A stretch of 64,000 nt of DNA from a bacterium (GCA_013824265.1 PNNO01000001.1:105051-169050); one strand, 5' to 3'; positions 1 to 9,132 are shown, counted from the stretch's first letter. Numbers and translations are program-made. Notes: generated from the sequence alone by a model not told the origin.

Positions 1-522
1 AAAATATACGTAATTCTTAATAAACCCGCAGGCTATCTTTCAACAAAATCCGACACCCATGATCGTGAAACCGTTATGGACCTTATTCCATATAAGAATG
101 TTTATCCTGTTGGAAGATTGGACAAAGAAACATCCGGACTGCTAATTCTTACAAACGACGGAGACCTTGCTTTTAAAGTAACTCACCCTAAATTCGAACA
201 CGAAAAAGAATATGTTGTTCATTTAAGATATCCGCTGTCCACAGAAGACAAAGAAAAATTGGAAAAAGGAATAATTATAGAAGGATCAAAAACGGCTCCA
301 TGCAAAATAGATAATATACAAAACGAAAAAGGATACACAAGCTGCCACGTAATTATCCACGAGGGCAAAAAAAGACAAATAAGAATAATGTTTGAAGATG
401 TCAGAAACATTGTTGTCTATTTAAAAAGAATTAGAATCGGGAAACTTCTACTTGGCACACTGCCAAAAGGTGCGTATAAAATTATTACAAAAGAGACTGC
501 ACAAAAAGCATTAAAAATGTAA
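1..522 (+). CDS. rRNA pseudouridine synthase, RsuA/RluB/RluE type (5' end missing)
   Basis: Converts a uridine of rRNA to pseudouridine. The frame is open to base 1, so the gene starts left of the window; the first in-frame ATG (76) is internal. Visible before it is a family-like stretch (YVILNKPAGYLST), and after it the catalytic motif GRLDKETSGLLILTNDGDL, whose Asp in GRLDKET is the nucleophile of this family. The C-terminal part has KEYVV and GKKRQIRIMF, typical of the RsuA/RluB branch. The N-terminal S4 domain, if present, is outside. Two bases separate it from the next gene. The exact target nucleotide cannot be told from sequence. Confidence 0.9.
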   Translation, partial: KIYVILNKPAGYLSTKSDTHDRETVMDLIPYKNVYPVGRLDKETSGLLILTNDGDLAFKVTHPKFEHEKEYVVHLRYPLSTEDKEKLEKGIIIEGSKTAPCKIDNIQNEKGYTSCHVIIHEGKKRQIRIMFEDVRNIVVYLKRIRIGKLLLGTLPKGAYKIITKETAQKALKM

Positions 523-524
523 CG

Positions 525-1385
525 ATGATTTTAACTTTTCTGAATTTTTACGCGGCACTATCGCTCGGAGGATCTTCTATGCCCGCAATTGACCACGCAA
601 GTGGCATTCCTGCCTCGCAAATACCTTTAAAGCAGGAATACGCGGTAGCTCCAATTATCGAAGCCAAATCGGCAATAATAGTTGATTTTGACAGTGGCGC
701 AATTTTATTTGAAAAAAACGGGAATGAAAAACTACAAATTGCCAGCATAACAAAGCTCATGACTGCAATTTTGGCGCTGGAAAAAGGAAATCTTGATGAC
801 ATAATTACGGTAAGTAAAGAAGCGGCCGCAACAGAAGGGTCAAAAATCTGGCTACTACAAGGCGAGCAAATGTCACTCAACAATTTATTACAAGCGGCAT
901 TAATACATTCCGGGAACGATGCGGCTGTTGCAATAGCCGAGCACATAGGCGGAGATGTACAGAATTTCGTTAAAATGATGAATGAAAAGGCGGACGAATT
1001 GGGACTTTACAGCACCAATTACGAAAATCCCGTCGGTTTTGATGCCATACAAAATTACTCAACCGTTAAAGATTTATCTTTATTGGCGCGGTACGCATAC
1101 AGAAAAGAATTTATACAAAATACGGTGAACGTAAAATCCAAAGAAGTAGCTTCCGCAAACGGAGAAACAACGCACAAACTTGAGAACACAAATGAACTTT
1201 TGGGAAGCCAGTGGAATGTTTTGGGCCTAAAAACCGGAAGCACGGAAGCCGCAGGTTTGTGCTTTATCGCAATAATGGAAAATGACAAAGGTAATAAAAT
1301 AATTACAGTTGTCCTTGATAGCCCGGATCGCTTTCTGGAAACAAAAAAACTTGCATCCTGGGCCTTCCGTTCATACATATGGTAA
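525..1385 (+). CDS. D-alanyl-D-alanine carboxypeptidase (penicillin-binding protein, peptidase S11)
   Basis: Trims the terminal D-Ala of peptidoglycan stem peptides outside the membrane. The three active-site motifs of the S11/DacA family are present: SITK (catalytic Ser about residue 74, Lys 77), SGN (about 129-131) and KTG (about 236). A hydrophobic N-terminus (MILTFLNFYAALSLGG) looks like a short signal or anchor sequence. At 286 residues it covers the catalytic domain but lacks the C-terminal beta domain of longer DacA proteins. It lies just upstream of mraY, so it joins a small cell-wall cluster. No Shine-Dalgarno precedes the ATG. Confidence 0.88.
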   Translation: MILTFLNFYAALSLGGSSMPAIDHASGIPASQIPLKQEYAVAPIIEAKSAIIVDFDSGAILFEKNGNEKLQIASITKLMTAILALEKGNLDDIITVSKEAAATEGSKIWLLQGEQMSLNNLLQAALIHSGNDAAVAIAEHIGGDVQNFVKMMNEKADELGLYSTNYENPVGFDAIQNYSTVKDLSLLARYAYRKEFIQNTVNVKSKEVASANGETTHKLENTNELLGSQWNVLGLKTGSTEAAGLCFIAIMENDKGNKIITVVLDSPDRFLETKKLASWAFRSYIW

Positions 1386-1408
1386 TCCCCTCTTAAAATC
1401 CTCTTAAA

Positions 1409-2476
1409 ATGATAATTGAATTTGATTTCGCCACAATTTTAAAGCACCTAATGGTGATTTTCCTGTCATTTACGGCCTCTTTTATAATGGCCGTACTTTT
1501 AACAAAGCCATTTCTTGGACTTTTAAGGAAGTATAAAATACACAAGCAGATACGCGAAATAGCTTCAACAGGAGAAAAAGCGGAGTTATATCATGAAATG
1601 CATAAAGGAAAAGCCGGAACACCAACAATGGGGGGAATCCTTATTTGGGGGACAACATTGCTGATTGTGCTCGGATCCAGAGTTATTTCAGCTTTTGGAT
1701 GGATAGACAGATCACTAATAAACAGAAAAGAAACTTGGCTTCCGCTTGCAACACTAATGGCCGTTGCATTGCTTGGAGCGGTTGATGATTATTTTAATAT
1801 TCGAGGACTTGGGAAATCAAAAGGAATCAACATTAAACCTAAGTTCTTTTGGCTCACACTTTTTGCGCTTTTGGGAGGACTGTGGTTCCATTACAAGCTT
1901 GGGTACGACCAATTCCACCTTCCGGGAGTCGGAGACATATTCCTTGGCATATGGTACATCCCTCTTTTCATGCTAGTAATAATGTCCACAGCAAACGCCG
2001 TAAACTTTACAGACGGTCTTGATGGCCTTGCGGGAGGCCTTCTTGTAATAGCATTCGGCTCGTTTGGAATAATAGCCTTCGCAAAGGGACTATTTATCCT
2101 TTCAGCCCTATGCGCGGTTATAACAGGAGCAAATCTTGCTTTTCTATGGCACAATATACCGCCGGCAAAGTTCTATATGGGTGATACCGGCTCTCTTTCT
2201 CTTGGCGCCACGCTCGGCGTAATAGCCATGATGACAGACTCATTTATTCCTCTTATCCTTATAGGTTTTGTTTTCGTAATAGAAACACTTTCAATCATCA
2301 TCCAGATAACATCAAAAAAACTTTTCAAAAGAAAGGTATTTAAAGTTGCTCCAATACACCACCACTTCGAATATATAGGCTGGTCGGAAGCAAAAGTTGT
2401 TATGCGTTTTTGGATAGTTGGCGGAATATTCGCAATGTTCGGACTTATTCTTGCCCTTCTTGCAATTGGACTTTAG
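1409..2476 (+). CDS. mraY: phospho-N-acetylmuramoyl-pentapeptide-transferase
   Basis: Transfers phospho-MurNAc-pentapeptide from UDP to undecaprenyl phosphate, making lipid I at the inner face of the membrane. The protein has about ten hydrophobic segments and the family motifs: Asp-Asp at 126-127 (VDDYFNIRG), NFTDGLDGLAGG at 199-210, MGDTGSLSLG near 257, and the C-terminal HHHFEY loop. Length (355 aa) is normal. It follows the carboxypeptidase by 23 bases. Its 3' end overlaps the convergent FecR-like gene by 32 bases. Unlike in many bacteria it is not inside a mur-fts cluster; rsmH and an ftsL-like gene are a few kb away on the other strand. Confidence 0.97.
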   Translation: MIIEFDFATILKHLMVIFLSFTASFIMAVLLTKPFLGLLRKYKIHKQIREIASTGEKAELYHEMHKGKAGTPTMGGILIWGTTLLIVLGSRVISAFGWIDRSLINRKETWLPLATLMAVALLGAVDDYFNIRGLGKSKGINIKPKFFWLTLFALLGGLWFHYKLGYDQFHLPGVGDIFLGIWYIPLFMLVIMSTANAVNFTDGLDGLAGGLLVIAFGSFGIIAFAKGLFILSALCAVITGANLAFLWHNIPPAKFYMGDTGSLSLGATLGVIAMMTDSFIPLILIGFVFVIETLSIIIQITSKKLFKRKVFKVAPIHHHFEYIGWSEAKVVMRFWIVGGIFAMFGLILALLAIGL

Positions 2477-4199
2477 GTTCTTCATCAATTGTTATAACCA
2501 CAGCTGAATCCATTTCCGGAAGAACTTCAACCGGATTCTCAAGCGCTTCTTCTGTTGCATCAATTATCATTTGTACTTCAACTTTGATATCTTCTTTGTC
2601 CTCCACTGCGCCCTTAAGCACACGTACGGTAGAAAGTGTCTGCTGTTGTTGATCAAGTGTTTTTTGATCAACAATTACATTCTCATCAGATGAAACGGTT
2701 ACTATTTCCTGAGCCGCCTCAAGTAATGTAACCTGAGCATGTTCCTGTTTTTCATCCTCAAACAATTCTTTTGCCTCAACAACTTTTTCGGTCGCTGATT
2801 TTAAAGAAACTTCATTCTTCTCCTCATCTGTAACGGCAAGTTTAAGTCTGGCATCTCTAAGCGCCTCTTTTGCCATATATCGATTACCATCCGGCAGAAC
2901 CGTTGAGAGATCCTTTTCTTTATCTGCAAATGCCGATCTGACGTAATCCCTTAATTCTTCGGATCCTTCAACCTCATAGGAAATTTCATCAACAATTTTT
3001 GCAAAATCATCCAAAGGAGCCATTGCCCCTTCCTTATCACCGTCAGACAATAAAGCGCTTGCCTCTGCCAAACGTTTTATAGCAATATCAACTTTAACTT
3101 TATTCTTCTCTGTCTTATCCGTAGTTACAAGTAATTTTGTAGATTCGTTTATCTTTTTTGCGGAATACAAAGCATCTGCAGGAAGCACACCGGCCTCTTT
3201 CTTTGATTCCTCTTCCTTCTCTTTATCAACTACCATTTTATATTGCTTATCTTCGGCCTTATTAACCTGAACCCATAATTCATCTTCTTTACTATTAAGA
3301 ACAATCTTATTTTCCATTGATCCATTCTCCACAACTTCAACCGAGTACCCTTCCACAACAACCTGCTTATTTTCCTTTCTTTTTTCCGGAACACTTACTT
3401 CGACTTTATTCTCAAACACAGCAACTGAAACCTTATTATTAGACTCTTTGCTGGATATATCAAAAGATGCTTTTTCCGACGTTCTTGCCTTAACATTGTT
3501 CACTGAAACTTCAAAAGAAGCTTGCTCATCAACCAAATTAACAACCTGATTCCATACCCGCCCATTCATAAGCTCTATCTCAACCTTGGTTTTTGCTTTA
3601 ATTTTTTTATCTTGATACAAACGCTGCATTTTTAGCTCCGTAAAAGGAGAAAGTCTGCTAACGCTGTCATCAAAATACCTTATAACTGCAAGACCGTTTT
3701 CACCTGTCACAACAATATCTCCCTCTAAAAGCTGCATATACTTTGTTGCCTCAATTGACTTCCCCTCGCGAAGAACCTCAACATTCCCGTAAATATCCTG
3801 AAATGCCGTCATTTTTTCGGCTCTTGCAACAGGAATATCTGCAAAATAAACGGTAAATGAACTAAGTGAAATAATTCCAACCATAAAAGTTGCCAAAACT
3901 TTCTGCCAACTCCTTGCCATACCCCAGATAAAATTTGACCCCAATCGTTTTCTCTCAACAAAGGCCAAAACATTTTCCTTTACGCTTGCCTTAAAAACAG
4001 GAGAAGGTTCGGTAATACGAGCAACTTTCTTTATATACTCCTTAACTCTTTCCAATGAAGGATACTTTAACTCCGCAGGGGTAGAGTCGTTCATTCGCAA
4101 CAACATATCCCGACGCATATTCTCCCTTGATTCAGAGGATAACAAGGGTTTTTCAAGTCCTCTTAAAGCTTTTTCTAATTTTGTAAAATCATTTTTCAT
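2445..4199 (-). CDS. FecR-domain membrane protein, probable anti-sigma regulator
   Basis: A 584-residue single-pass protein next to an ECF sigma gene. Residues 1-100 are cytoplasmic and charged, with two related helical units; one transmembrane segment lies near 107-127 (VLATFMVGIISLSSFTVYFA); residues 130-270 resemble a FecR domain (GNVEVLREGKSIEA, LLEGDIVVTGENGLAVIRYFDDS). The rest is a long Lys/Glu-rich, probably helical extracytoplasmic region similar in character to DUF5667 proteins. By analogy with FecR and sigma/anti-sigma pairs it likely holds the sigma factor of the 4246-4821 gene and responds to an envelope signal; this is inferred. It overlaps mraY tail-to-tail. Confidence 0.75.
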   Translation of the reverse strand: MKNDFTKLEKALRGLEKPLLSSESRENMRRDMLLRMNDSTPAELKYPSLERVKEYIKKVARITEPSPVFKASVKENVLAFVERKRLGSNFIWGMARSWQKVLATFMVGIISLSSFTVYFADIPVARAEKMTAFQDIYGNVEVLREGKSIEATKYMQLLEGDIVVTGENGLAVIRYFDDSVSRLSPFTELKMQRLYQDKKIKAKTKVEIELMNGRVWNQVVNLVDEQASFEVSVNNVKARTSEKASFDISSKESNNKVSVAVFENKVEVSVPEKRKENKQVVVEGYSVEVVENGSMENKIVLNSKEDELWVQVNKAEDKQYKMVVDKEKEEESKKEAGVLPADALYSAKKINESTKLLVTTDKTEKNKVKVDIAIKRLAEASALLSDGDKEGAMAPLDDFAKIVDEISYEVEGSEELRDYVRSAFADKEKDLSTVLPDGNRYMAKEALRDARLKLAVTDEEKNEVSLKSATEKVVEAKELFEDEKQEHAQVTLLEAAQEIVTVSSDENVIVDQKTLDQQQQTLSTVRVLKGAVEDKEDIKVEVQMIIDATEEALENPVEVLPEMDSAVVITIDEEPKVQLQEGQE

Positions 4200-4245
4200 A
4201 ATTGCCCTATTTAGCCTTTACCATAACGCAGGAATAGTTTTTTTG

Positions 4246-4821
4246 TTACTCATAAGTATTTATTCCCATATCGGTCAACTCCGATTTTAACGCCTTAAGC
4301 GCCCTAAATTGCAAAATTCTTACACTTCCTTCGCTTTTCTTTAGCACATTGCTGATTTCGGTATTTGAAAGATCGTTTATAAACTTTAGAATAAGAATCT
4401 GCTGATAACCTCTTTTAAGCTTTGATATTGCAAATTTAAGCCGCTCGTTATCCAAAGAATCCTGAGTTAGCCTTACAGGATCGGCTTCTTTCTTTGTGTC
4501 CGAAATCCACGGATCCAAAGACGAATGCTCCCTGTTTAACCTGTAATGATCAACAACCAAGTTATGCGCGATTCTAAAAATCCAGGATTTAAAAGTTGTA
4601 TTTTTGCGCTTCTTGTACTTCCTTATATTTTCCCATGCCTTTAAAAACAAAACTTCGGTTAAATCTTCAACATCATGATCACTAACCTTATAAAAAATAT
4701 ACCTGTATATCGGAGTTATATATACGTCATAAATTTGCGCAAAAGCTTCCTGATCACCCTTCTGGCTTTTCAGGACGAGAGCCTCTATTTCTTTTTCTGA
4801 TAATTCCATAAAAAAATTCAA
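4246..4821 (-). CDS. ECF-type RNA polymerase sigma factor (sigma-70 family)
   Basis: Directs RNA polymerase to a special set of promoters. The 191-residue protein has region 2 (AFAQIYDVYITPIYRYIFYK, then DLTEVLFLKAWENI and TTFKSWIFRIAHNLVVDHYR) and region 4 (LKRGYQQILILKFINDLSNTE, a helix-turn-helix near the C-terminus), with no region 3, as in ECF sigmas. An internal Met (residue 5) is an alternative start. It is transcribed with, and 46 bases upstream of, the FecR-like gene, the usual arrangement for a sigma factor and its membrane anti-sigma partner. The regulon is unknown. Confidence 0.9.
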   Translation of the reverse strand: MNFFMELSEKEIEALVLKSQKGDQEAFAQIYDVYITPIYRYIFYKVSDHDVEDLTEVLFLKAWENIRKYKKRKNTTFKSWIFRIAHNLVVDHYRLNREHSSLDPWISDTKKEADPVRLTQDSLDNERLKFAISKLKRGYQQILILKFINDLSNTEISNVLKKSEGSVRILQFRALKALKSELTDMGINTYE

Positions 4822-4886
4822 ATCTCACTTTTATGTAACCTCCAAAAGCAATTTAAGTTACAACTTTAGGTTACAAATTTTCGCCC

Positions 4887-5801
4887 TTATGACATAAATT
4901 TACAAGCTATTTTAACTTCGTCTGCACTTCCTATGTAAATGGGCGTTCGTTGATCAAGCGCCTCTATTTTTATATCCAGAATACGTTTTTTACCGTCACT
5001 CGCCATTCCTCCGGCCTCCTCCATTAAAAGAGCCATTGGAGCGCATTCATAAAGAAGTCTCAATTTACCTTTTGGTGCATCTTTATACCCAGGATATGTG
5101 AATATCCCCTGCCCCTTCATAAATATATGATTTATATCCGGAACCATTCCACCTGAATATCTAAGCGTATATTCTCCATTCATCCAGTGATCCATAAGCT
5201 TTTTGTACTTTTTTTCCGAAGCAACAGCTCTAAGATTGCCCGGAGAAAAATGTTTGGCGACTTTCTCAACCTTTATATCTTCATTACTCAAAATAAACTC
5301 TCCAACCGCATTAAGAATGAACTCATGAACGCCTTTTCTGGCAGTGTATATAAGCGTAACTCTTGGCCCGTACACAACAACCAAAGACGCCACCTGATCA
5401 TCTCCTTTTAAACCAATAATTTCATCGGAATTGTAAATTCCAAAAATACTTCCAATCGAAAAATTGGCGTTAACCAAAGAAGACCCATCAAGCGGATCAA
5501 AAACCACCGCGTACTTACCTTTTTTCTCTGAAGGGATTTTACACATTTCATCCATTTCCTCCGAAGCAAGACATGTTGCATAACTACAATCTTCAAGCTC
5601 TTTAACAAATATTTGATTTGAAAGAACATCCAACGAAAGCTGTTCCTCTCCGTACATATTGCTTGTTCCGGCCATTCCCAAATCTCCGGTCTGCATTGCG
5701 TGATGAATATATTTCGAAGTACTTGCAATCTTAAGTATCAAATACCTCAAGTCATGTTCAATACGACTGTCCCTAAGATGTTTATCGAGTGAAATTTGCA
5801 T
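4887..5801 (-). CDS. fbp: fructose-1,6-bisphosphatase, class I
   Basis: Hydrolyses fructose 1,6-bisphosphate to fructose 6-phosphate, the committed gluconeogenic step. The metal-binding motif DPLDGSS is at residues 102-108, preceded by SEEMDE and followed by FSIGSIFGIY; the C-terminal part has YSGGMVPDINHIFMKGQGIFTYPG and LLYECAPMALLMEEAGG, all class I signatures. At 304 residues it is slightly short for the family but appears complete. It follows the aldolase gene by 18 bases on the same strand, so the two make a gluconeogenic pair. Confidence 0.95.
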   Translation of the reverse strand: MQISLDKHLRDSRIEHDLRYLILKIASTSKYIHHAMQTGDLGMAGTSNMYGEEQLSLDVLSNQIFVKELEDCSYATCLASEEMDEMCKIPSEKKGKYAVVFDPLDGSSLVNANFSIGSIFGIYNSDEIIGLKGDDQVASLVVVYGPRVTLIYTARKGVHEFILNAVGEFILSNEDIKVEKVAKHFSPGNLRAVASEKKYKKLMDHWMNGEYTLRYSGGMVPDINHIFMKGQGIFTYPGYKDAPKGKLRLLYECAPMALLMEEAGGMASDGKKRILDIKIEALDQRTPIYIGSADEVKIACKFMS

Positions 5802-5819
5802 TTGATTTGCAGTTAAACG

Positions 5820-6854
5820 TTAAACGTAAAGATTTGCCTTCCCGTCACAAAGAAAAGCGTTTTGAAACATCATAATAAGGTGTTCCTTAATTTCCTTTAC
5901 AGCTTCCGTATGATCAAGCTTTGCTATCTCGTCCTCAAACAAAGAGGTAATTTTCCTAAAAGGCTTATTCAATTCTTTTGATTTTGCTTCCATGGCAATT
6001 ACAAGAGCCTCAGGGAAATACTTGAACCATATATTCTGTAGCGCGGTAGCATAATTAAACTTTCTAGCTCCGGCGGCAACGGCTTTTCTAAACAGATCCG
6101 GACTTATTCCGGTTCCTCCGTGAAGAACACCATAAACATCAAGAGGTCTTATTCTGTCACAAATTTCCTTTATTCTATCAATACCCAAATGTGGTTCTTT
6201 AAGATAAACCCCATGTCCGTTTCCAACAAAAAACGCGCATGCCTCAGGCTTTACCGCCTGAACAAGCTTAACCGCGTCTTCGGTCTTTGTATAATAATCG
6301 GCAATATTATTTTCAACTTCCGGATCAGCCAACGCGGCGGCAGCACCAATCTCACCTTCTTCAACCTCCAACGAAATTCCAAGGGGATGGATTTTTTCCG
6401 CAACCTCGTAACATTTTTTAATATTTTCCTCGAGTGTTTTCTTTGAAAGATCAACTTCAAGAGAAGAAAAACCGGCATCAATTGAACGCTGAACAGAGCC
6501 ATCTATATCTTTTTGAATATGATCATGATGCAAACATACCGGAACGCTATAGCCATATTTTTTTATCCTCTCCTCAATTCCTTCATGAACTATATCTGAT
6601 AATTTTGAAGGTGGCATTGGGCAATATCCAACTTCGCTTTCCGCAATTTCAACGATTACAGGAGATTTTGTTTCCCATGCCGCGTCCAATATCCCATCCG
6701 CAATCCATTTGGATCTGGCGTTACATGCCGAAACTCCGAAAGCATGTTTATCAGCCACACTTAAAAGTTGTTTCAAATTCATTAAAGTGTATCCACCTGT
6801 CAAAACACGAACATTTGGATTTACATCTTTGGAAAATAAAGCGACGTCCGACAT
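5820..6854 (-). CDS. class II fructose-bisphosphate aldolase
   Basis: Reversibly joins dihydroxyacetone phosphate and glyceraldehyde 3-phosphate into fructose 1,6-bisphosphate, using a zinc ion. Zinc/active-site motif CLHHDH lies at 108-112; downstream are SLEVDLSKKT, EVEEGEIG, FFVGNGHGVY and VLHGGTGI (phosphate and zinc binding). The 344-residue protein is full length. It is the first gene of a two-gene unit with fbp, suggesting shared control of gluconeogenesis. Alternative: a tagatose-bisphosphate aldolase of the same family, less likely given the fbp neighbour. Confidence 0.92.
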   Translation of the reverse strand: MSDVALFSKDVNPNVRVLTGGYTLMNLKQLLSVADKHAFGVSACNARSKWIADGILDAAWETKSPVIVEIAESEVGYCPMPPSKLSDIVHEGIEERIKKYGYSVPVCLHHDHIQKDIDGSVQRSIDAGFSSLEVDLSKKTLEENIKKCYEVAEKIHPLGISLEVEEGEIGAAAALADPEVENNIADYYTKTEDAVKLVQAVKPEACAFFVGNGHGVYLKEPHLGIDRIKEICDRIRPLDVYGVLHGGTGISPDLFRKAVAAGARKFNYATALQNIWFKYFPEALVIAMEAKSKELNKPFRKITSLFEDEIAKLDHTEAVKEIKEHLIMMFQNAFLCDGKANLYV

Positions 6855-6940
6855 TATTGTTTGGTTAACCTAAATACGGCAGAAAAAGCCTCATGCGAAC
6901 TATAGCGAAAAAGAGTAATACGGGCAATGTCAGAACATTT

Positions 6941-6986
6941 AAAAAAGATCCCCCCGGAGAAAGCCTATCCCGAGAAGATCTTTTCT
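6941..6986 (-). terminator. probable Rho-independent terminator after the ftsL-like gene
   Basis: Read on the minus strand, an outer stem GAAAAGATC/GATCTTTTTT (6977-6984 pairing with 6943-6950) encloses a G/C-rich inner section and ends in a run of T. It lies just downstream of the ftsL-like stop. A second perfect stem, TTGCTAA/TTAGCAA, is at 6987-7004. Folding was judged by eye. Confidence 0.5.
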
Positions 6987-7011
6987 TGCTAAAGCCTTAG
7001 CAATCCCAACC

Positions 7012-7362
7012 TTACTTTTGTGCGAGCGCCTTGTACCCTGATACATAAATTGCCTCGCCTGGTTTAACCATACTATTAGCTTTTTCGCTCAAACTAAGGG
7101 CTGTAAGCGCCTTCTTTTCAAGCAAATCCTTCTTTATAAGCTCGTTTTCTTCCCACAATTTCTGCTGTTGCACTTCAAGATACTTTATTGTGTATCCCTT
7201 TGTTGAAACATGATTAAAGTTCACAAGCATCATCACGCTTAAAAAGCTTATAACCAGGGCCATAGACATAAGCATTGTGAATGTCTTAATCTCAAATGAT
7301 CCTGATCCACGCTGCCTCATTCTACTGGCAAGTGTGTTTCTATTGACGATAACCTGTGACAT
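7012..7362 (-). CDS. FtsL-like cell-division membrane protein
   Basis: A 116-residue protein with a basic cytoplasmic N-terminus (about 1-27), one transmembrane segment (about 28-48, FTMLMSMALVISFLSVMML) and a coiled-coil-like stretch (YLEVQQQKLWEENELIKKDLLEKKALTA split over 60-87), the topology of FtsL/DivIC. Its place directly downstream of rsmH is where ftsL sits in division/cell-wall clusters. FtsL links FtsB/FtsQ and activates septal peptidoglycan synthesis. Primary sequence of this family is poorly conserved, so the name rests on topology and position. Confidence 0.7.
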   Translation of the reverse strand: MSQVIVNRNTLASRMRQRGSGSFEIKTFTMLMSMALVISFLSVMMLVNFNHVSTKGYTIKYLEVQQQKLWEENELIKKDLLEKKALTALSLSEKANSMVKPGEAIYVSGYKALAQK

Positions 7363-7401
7363 ATTCGTAGATGTTAGCGATAATATTTAAAGTGGCTTTT
7401 A

Positions 7402-8346
7402 TTACAGTTTTTCAGCAACCCTCATTTTTGCACTTCTGCTTCGCGGATTTTCTGCTATTTCATTGTCATCCGGAACAATTGGTTTTTTTGTGACTATTTT
7501 TAGTTTTGGCTTATGATTACACGAGCAGATGAGAATTTCACGGGGACATACACAGTCTTTTGTAGCGTCTCTAATAATATTTTTAACTATTCTGTCCTCA
7601 AGAGAGTGATAAGAAATGACTATAAGCTGTCCGCCGGGTGCAAGTACCGATATTGCCTGGAGCAAAGCGTCTTTTAATACCTCCAGCTCCTGATTAACTT
7701 CTATCCGCAGAGCCTGAAACACTCTGGTTGCCGGATGTATATGCCTGCCTTTCTTCCTGTAATCTCTAGGGGTGTGCCTTTCAATAAGATCTGCAAGTTG
7801 CTTTGTGGTTTCAATGGGAAGGTTCTCTTTTATTATCCGGGCGTATTTTCTGCTGTAACGCTCTTCTCCATACTCTCTGAAGATTTCCATCAACCTTCTC
7901 TCGGAAAGCTTCTGGAGGACCATTGATGCGGTAATCGGCTGTCTTTTGTCGAACCTCATATCCAGAGGGCCGTCATTCATAAAGGAAAATCCCCTCTTTG
8001 GATCATCAACCTGCGTAGAGGCCAACCCAAGGTCAAAGAAAACCAAACGTATGTTCTCTATTCCCCTCTCTTCTATCTCGTTTTGTAAATGAACAAAGTT
8101 TTTTAAAATAAAATGTTTGTTTTTGTTTTTATTTAGACGATTTAAAGCATAATTGTAGTTCTCTTCATCCTGTTCAAACGCAATCAAAGTTCCTTTTGGG
8201 CCTATTTTTTTTAAGAACATTTCACTATGACCACCAAGACCCAAGGTGCAATCAACTACCGTGTCACCCTTATTAAGGTTAGAATACTTTTCAACAGCTG
8301 TAATAAGTACGGGATCATGACCATGTTTGCTTTGTATTAGGGGCAT
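7402..8346 (-). CDS. rsmH: 16S rRNA (cytosine(1402)-N(4))-methyltransferase
   Basis: Methylates N4 of C1402 in 16S rRNA using S-adenosylmethionine. The start HGHDPVLITAVEKY, the SAM loop DCTLGLGGHSE, FDLGLASTQVDDPKRGFSF, DMRFD, ALRIEVNQEL and SYHSLEDRIVK are all RsmH (MraW) signatures; length 314 is normal. It heads a two-gene unit with the ftsL-like gene, the remnant of the usual mraZ-rsmH-ftsL order; no mraZ is seen upstream. The ATG is preceded by A/T-rich sequence without a Shine-Dalgarno. Confidence 0.97.
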   Translation of the reverse strand: MPLIQSKHGHDPVLITAVEKYSNLNKGDTVVDCTLGLGGHSEMFLKKIGPKGTLIAFEQDEENYNYALNRLNKNKNKHFILKNFVHLQNEIEERGIENIRLVFFDLGLASTQVDDPKRGFSFMNDGPLDMRFDKRQPITASMVLQKLSERRLMEIFREYGEERYSRKYARIIKENLPIETTKQLADLIERHTPRDYRKKGRHIHPATRVFQALRIEVNQELEVLKDALLQAISVLAPGGQLIVISYHSLEDRIVKNIIRDATKDCVCPREILICSCNHKPKLKIVTKKPIVPDDNEIAENPRSRSAKMRVAEKL

Positions 8347-8670
8347 TTCTCAGATTTTTACTCATCAATTGTTCAAAACTTGTGCACAAAATGTGTATAA
8401 CTTTTTTGATCACTCAAGTACGCCTTTAAGTTAAGGATATATGGGTGCAGTGTCAACAATATTACTACATTAAGATCAAGTTTTGTGTTCCCAGGCACGT
8501 CAAGACGCGCCATTTTTGTTTTAAGATAAACAATACTACCCAATCTACATTCATGTTGTTTGATTGCCAAGTTGTTGCATAATTTTTGTATACGAATTAA
8601 ATGTTTGGCTTTTATAAACGACTGTGCTAAAAGATATACAGGCGCACGAACAACTTAAAGTATAAAACTT
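8347..8670. promoter_or_regulatory. divergent intergenic region between rsmH and the exporter gene
   Basis: This 324-base gap must hold the promoters of both divergent genes. No convincing gene is present: the one open frame on the minus strand (8373-8570) has no homology cue and no start signal. The rsmH-proximal part contains TTGTGCACA (8380-8388) and TGTGTATAA (8392-8400); the latter reads TTATACACA on the other strand, a match to the DnaA-box consensus TTATNCACA. No promoter could be assigned with confidence. Confidence 0.4.
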
Positions 8671-9132
8671 TTGAACGCTTCTCCTGAACTTATAGTATTT
8701 TTTTCTTCCATGCTTCCCGTAACGGAGTTGCGTGGATCAATACCTTTGGGCTTTGCAATGGGATTACCTGCGGAAAGTGTGTTCTTTTGGGCACTATTAG
8801 GGAACGTTTTACCGTGTTTTTTCATACTTTGGGCACTTGGGCCCATCTCAACATTTTTAATGCGTCATTCGCGATTTTTCGAAAGGTTTTTTACCAAGCT
8901 TTTTGAAAGCACAAAAAACAAGCACGAACAAACCGTAATAAAATATGGTGCTGTTTTCCTTATAATTTTTGTTGCAATACCAATCCCCGGCAGTGGAGGT
9001 TGGACGGGCAGCTTACTTGCATTCTTGTTTGGAATTACATACTGGAAAGCTATGAGTTATATAGCAACCGGCATAGCACTAGCCGCCCTAATAATCACAT
9101 TGGGCGTCAAAGGAGTTATTACCCTTTTCTAA
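8671..9132 (+). CDS. small integral membrane protein, putative small multidrug exporter family (PF06695-like)
   Basis: A 153-residue protein with about four hydrophobic segments. It carries the family pattern LPVTELRGSIPLGFAMG near the N-terminus and IPIPGSGGWTGSLLAFLFG in the second half, resembling the two re-entrant loops of DedA-like/Sm_multidrug_ex proteins. The family name does not prove drug export; the substrate is unknown. Start is TTG at 8671 because an in-frame stop lies at 8656 and no ATG comes before residue 14. It ends four bases into the convergent tsaC-like gene. Confidence 0.75.
   Translation: MNASPELIVFFSSMLPVTELRGSIPLGFAMGLPAESVFFWALLGNVLPCFFILWALGPISTFLMRHSRFFERFFTKLFESTKNKHEQTVIKYGAVFLIIFVAIPIPGSGGWTGSLLAFLFGITYWKAMSYIATGIALAALIITLGVKGVITLF

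Noticed and set aside
5408-5728. Open frame inside fbp on the same strand in another frame
   Set aside because: It is a shadow of fbp with no start signal or family features.
8373-8570. 65-codon minus-strand frame in the rsmH upstream gap
   Set aside because: No start signal, no family cue, and it occupies the region that must hold promoters.
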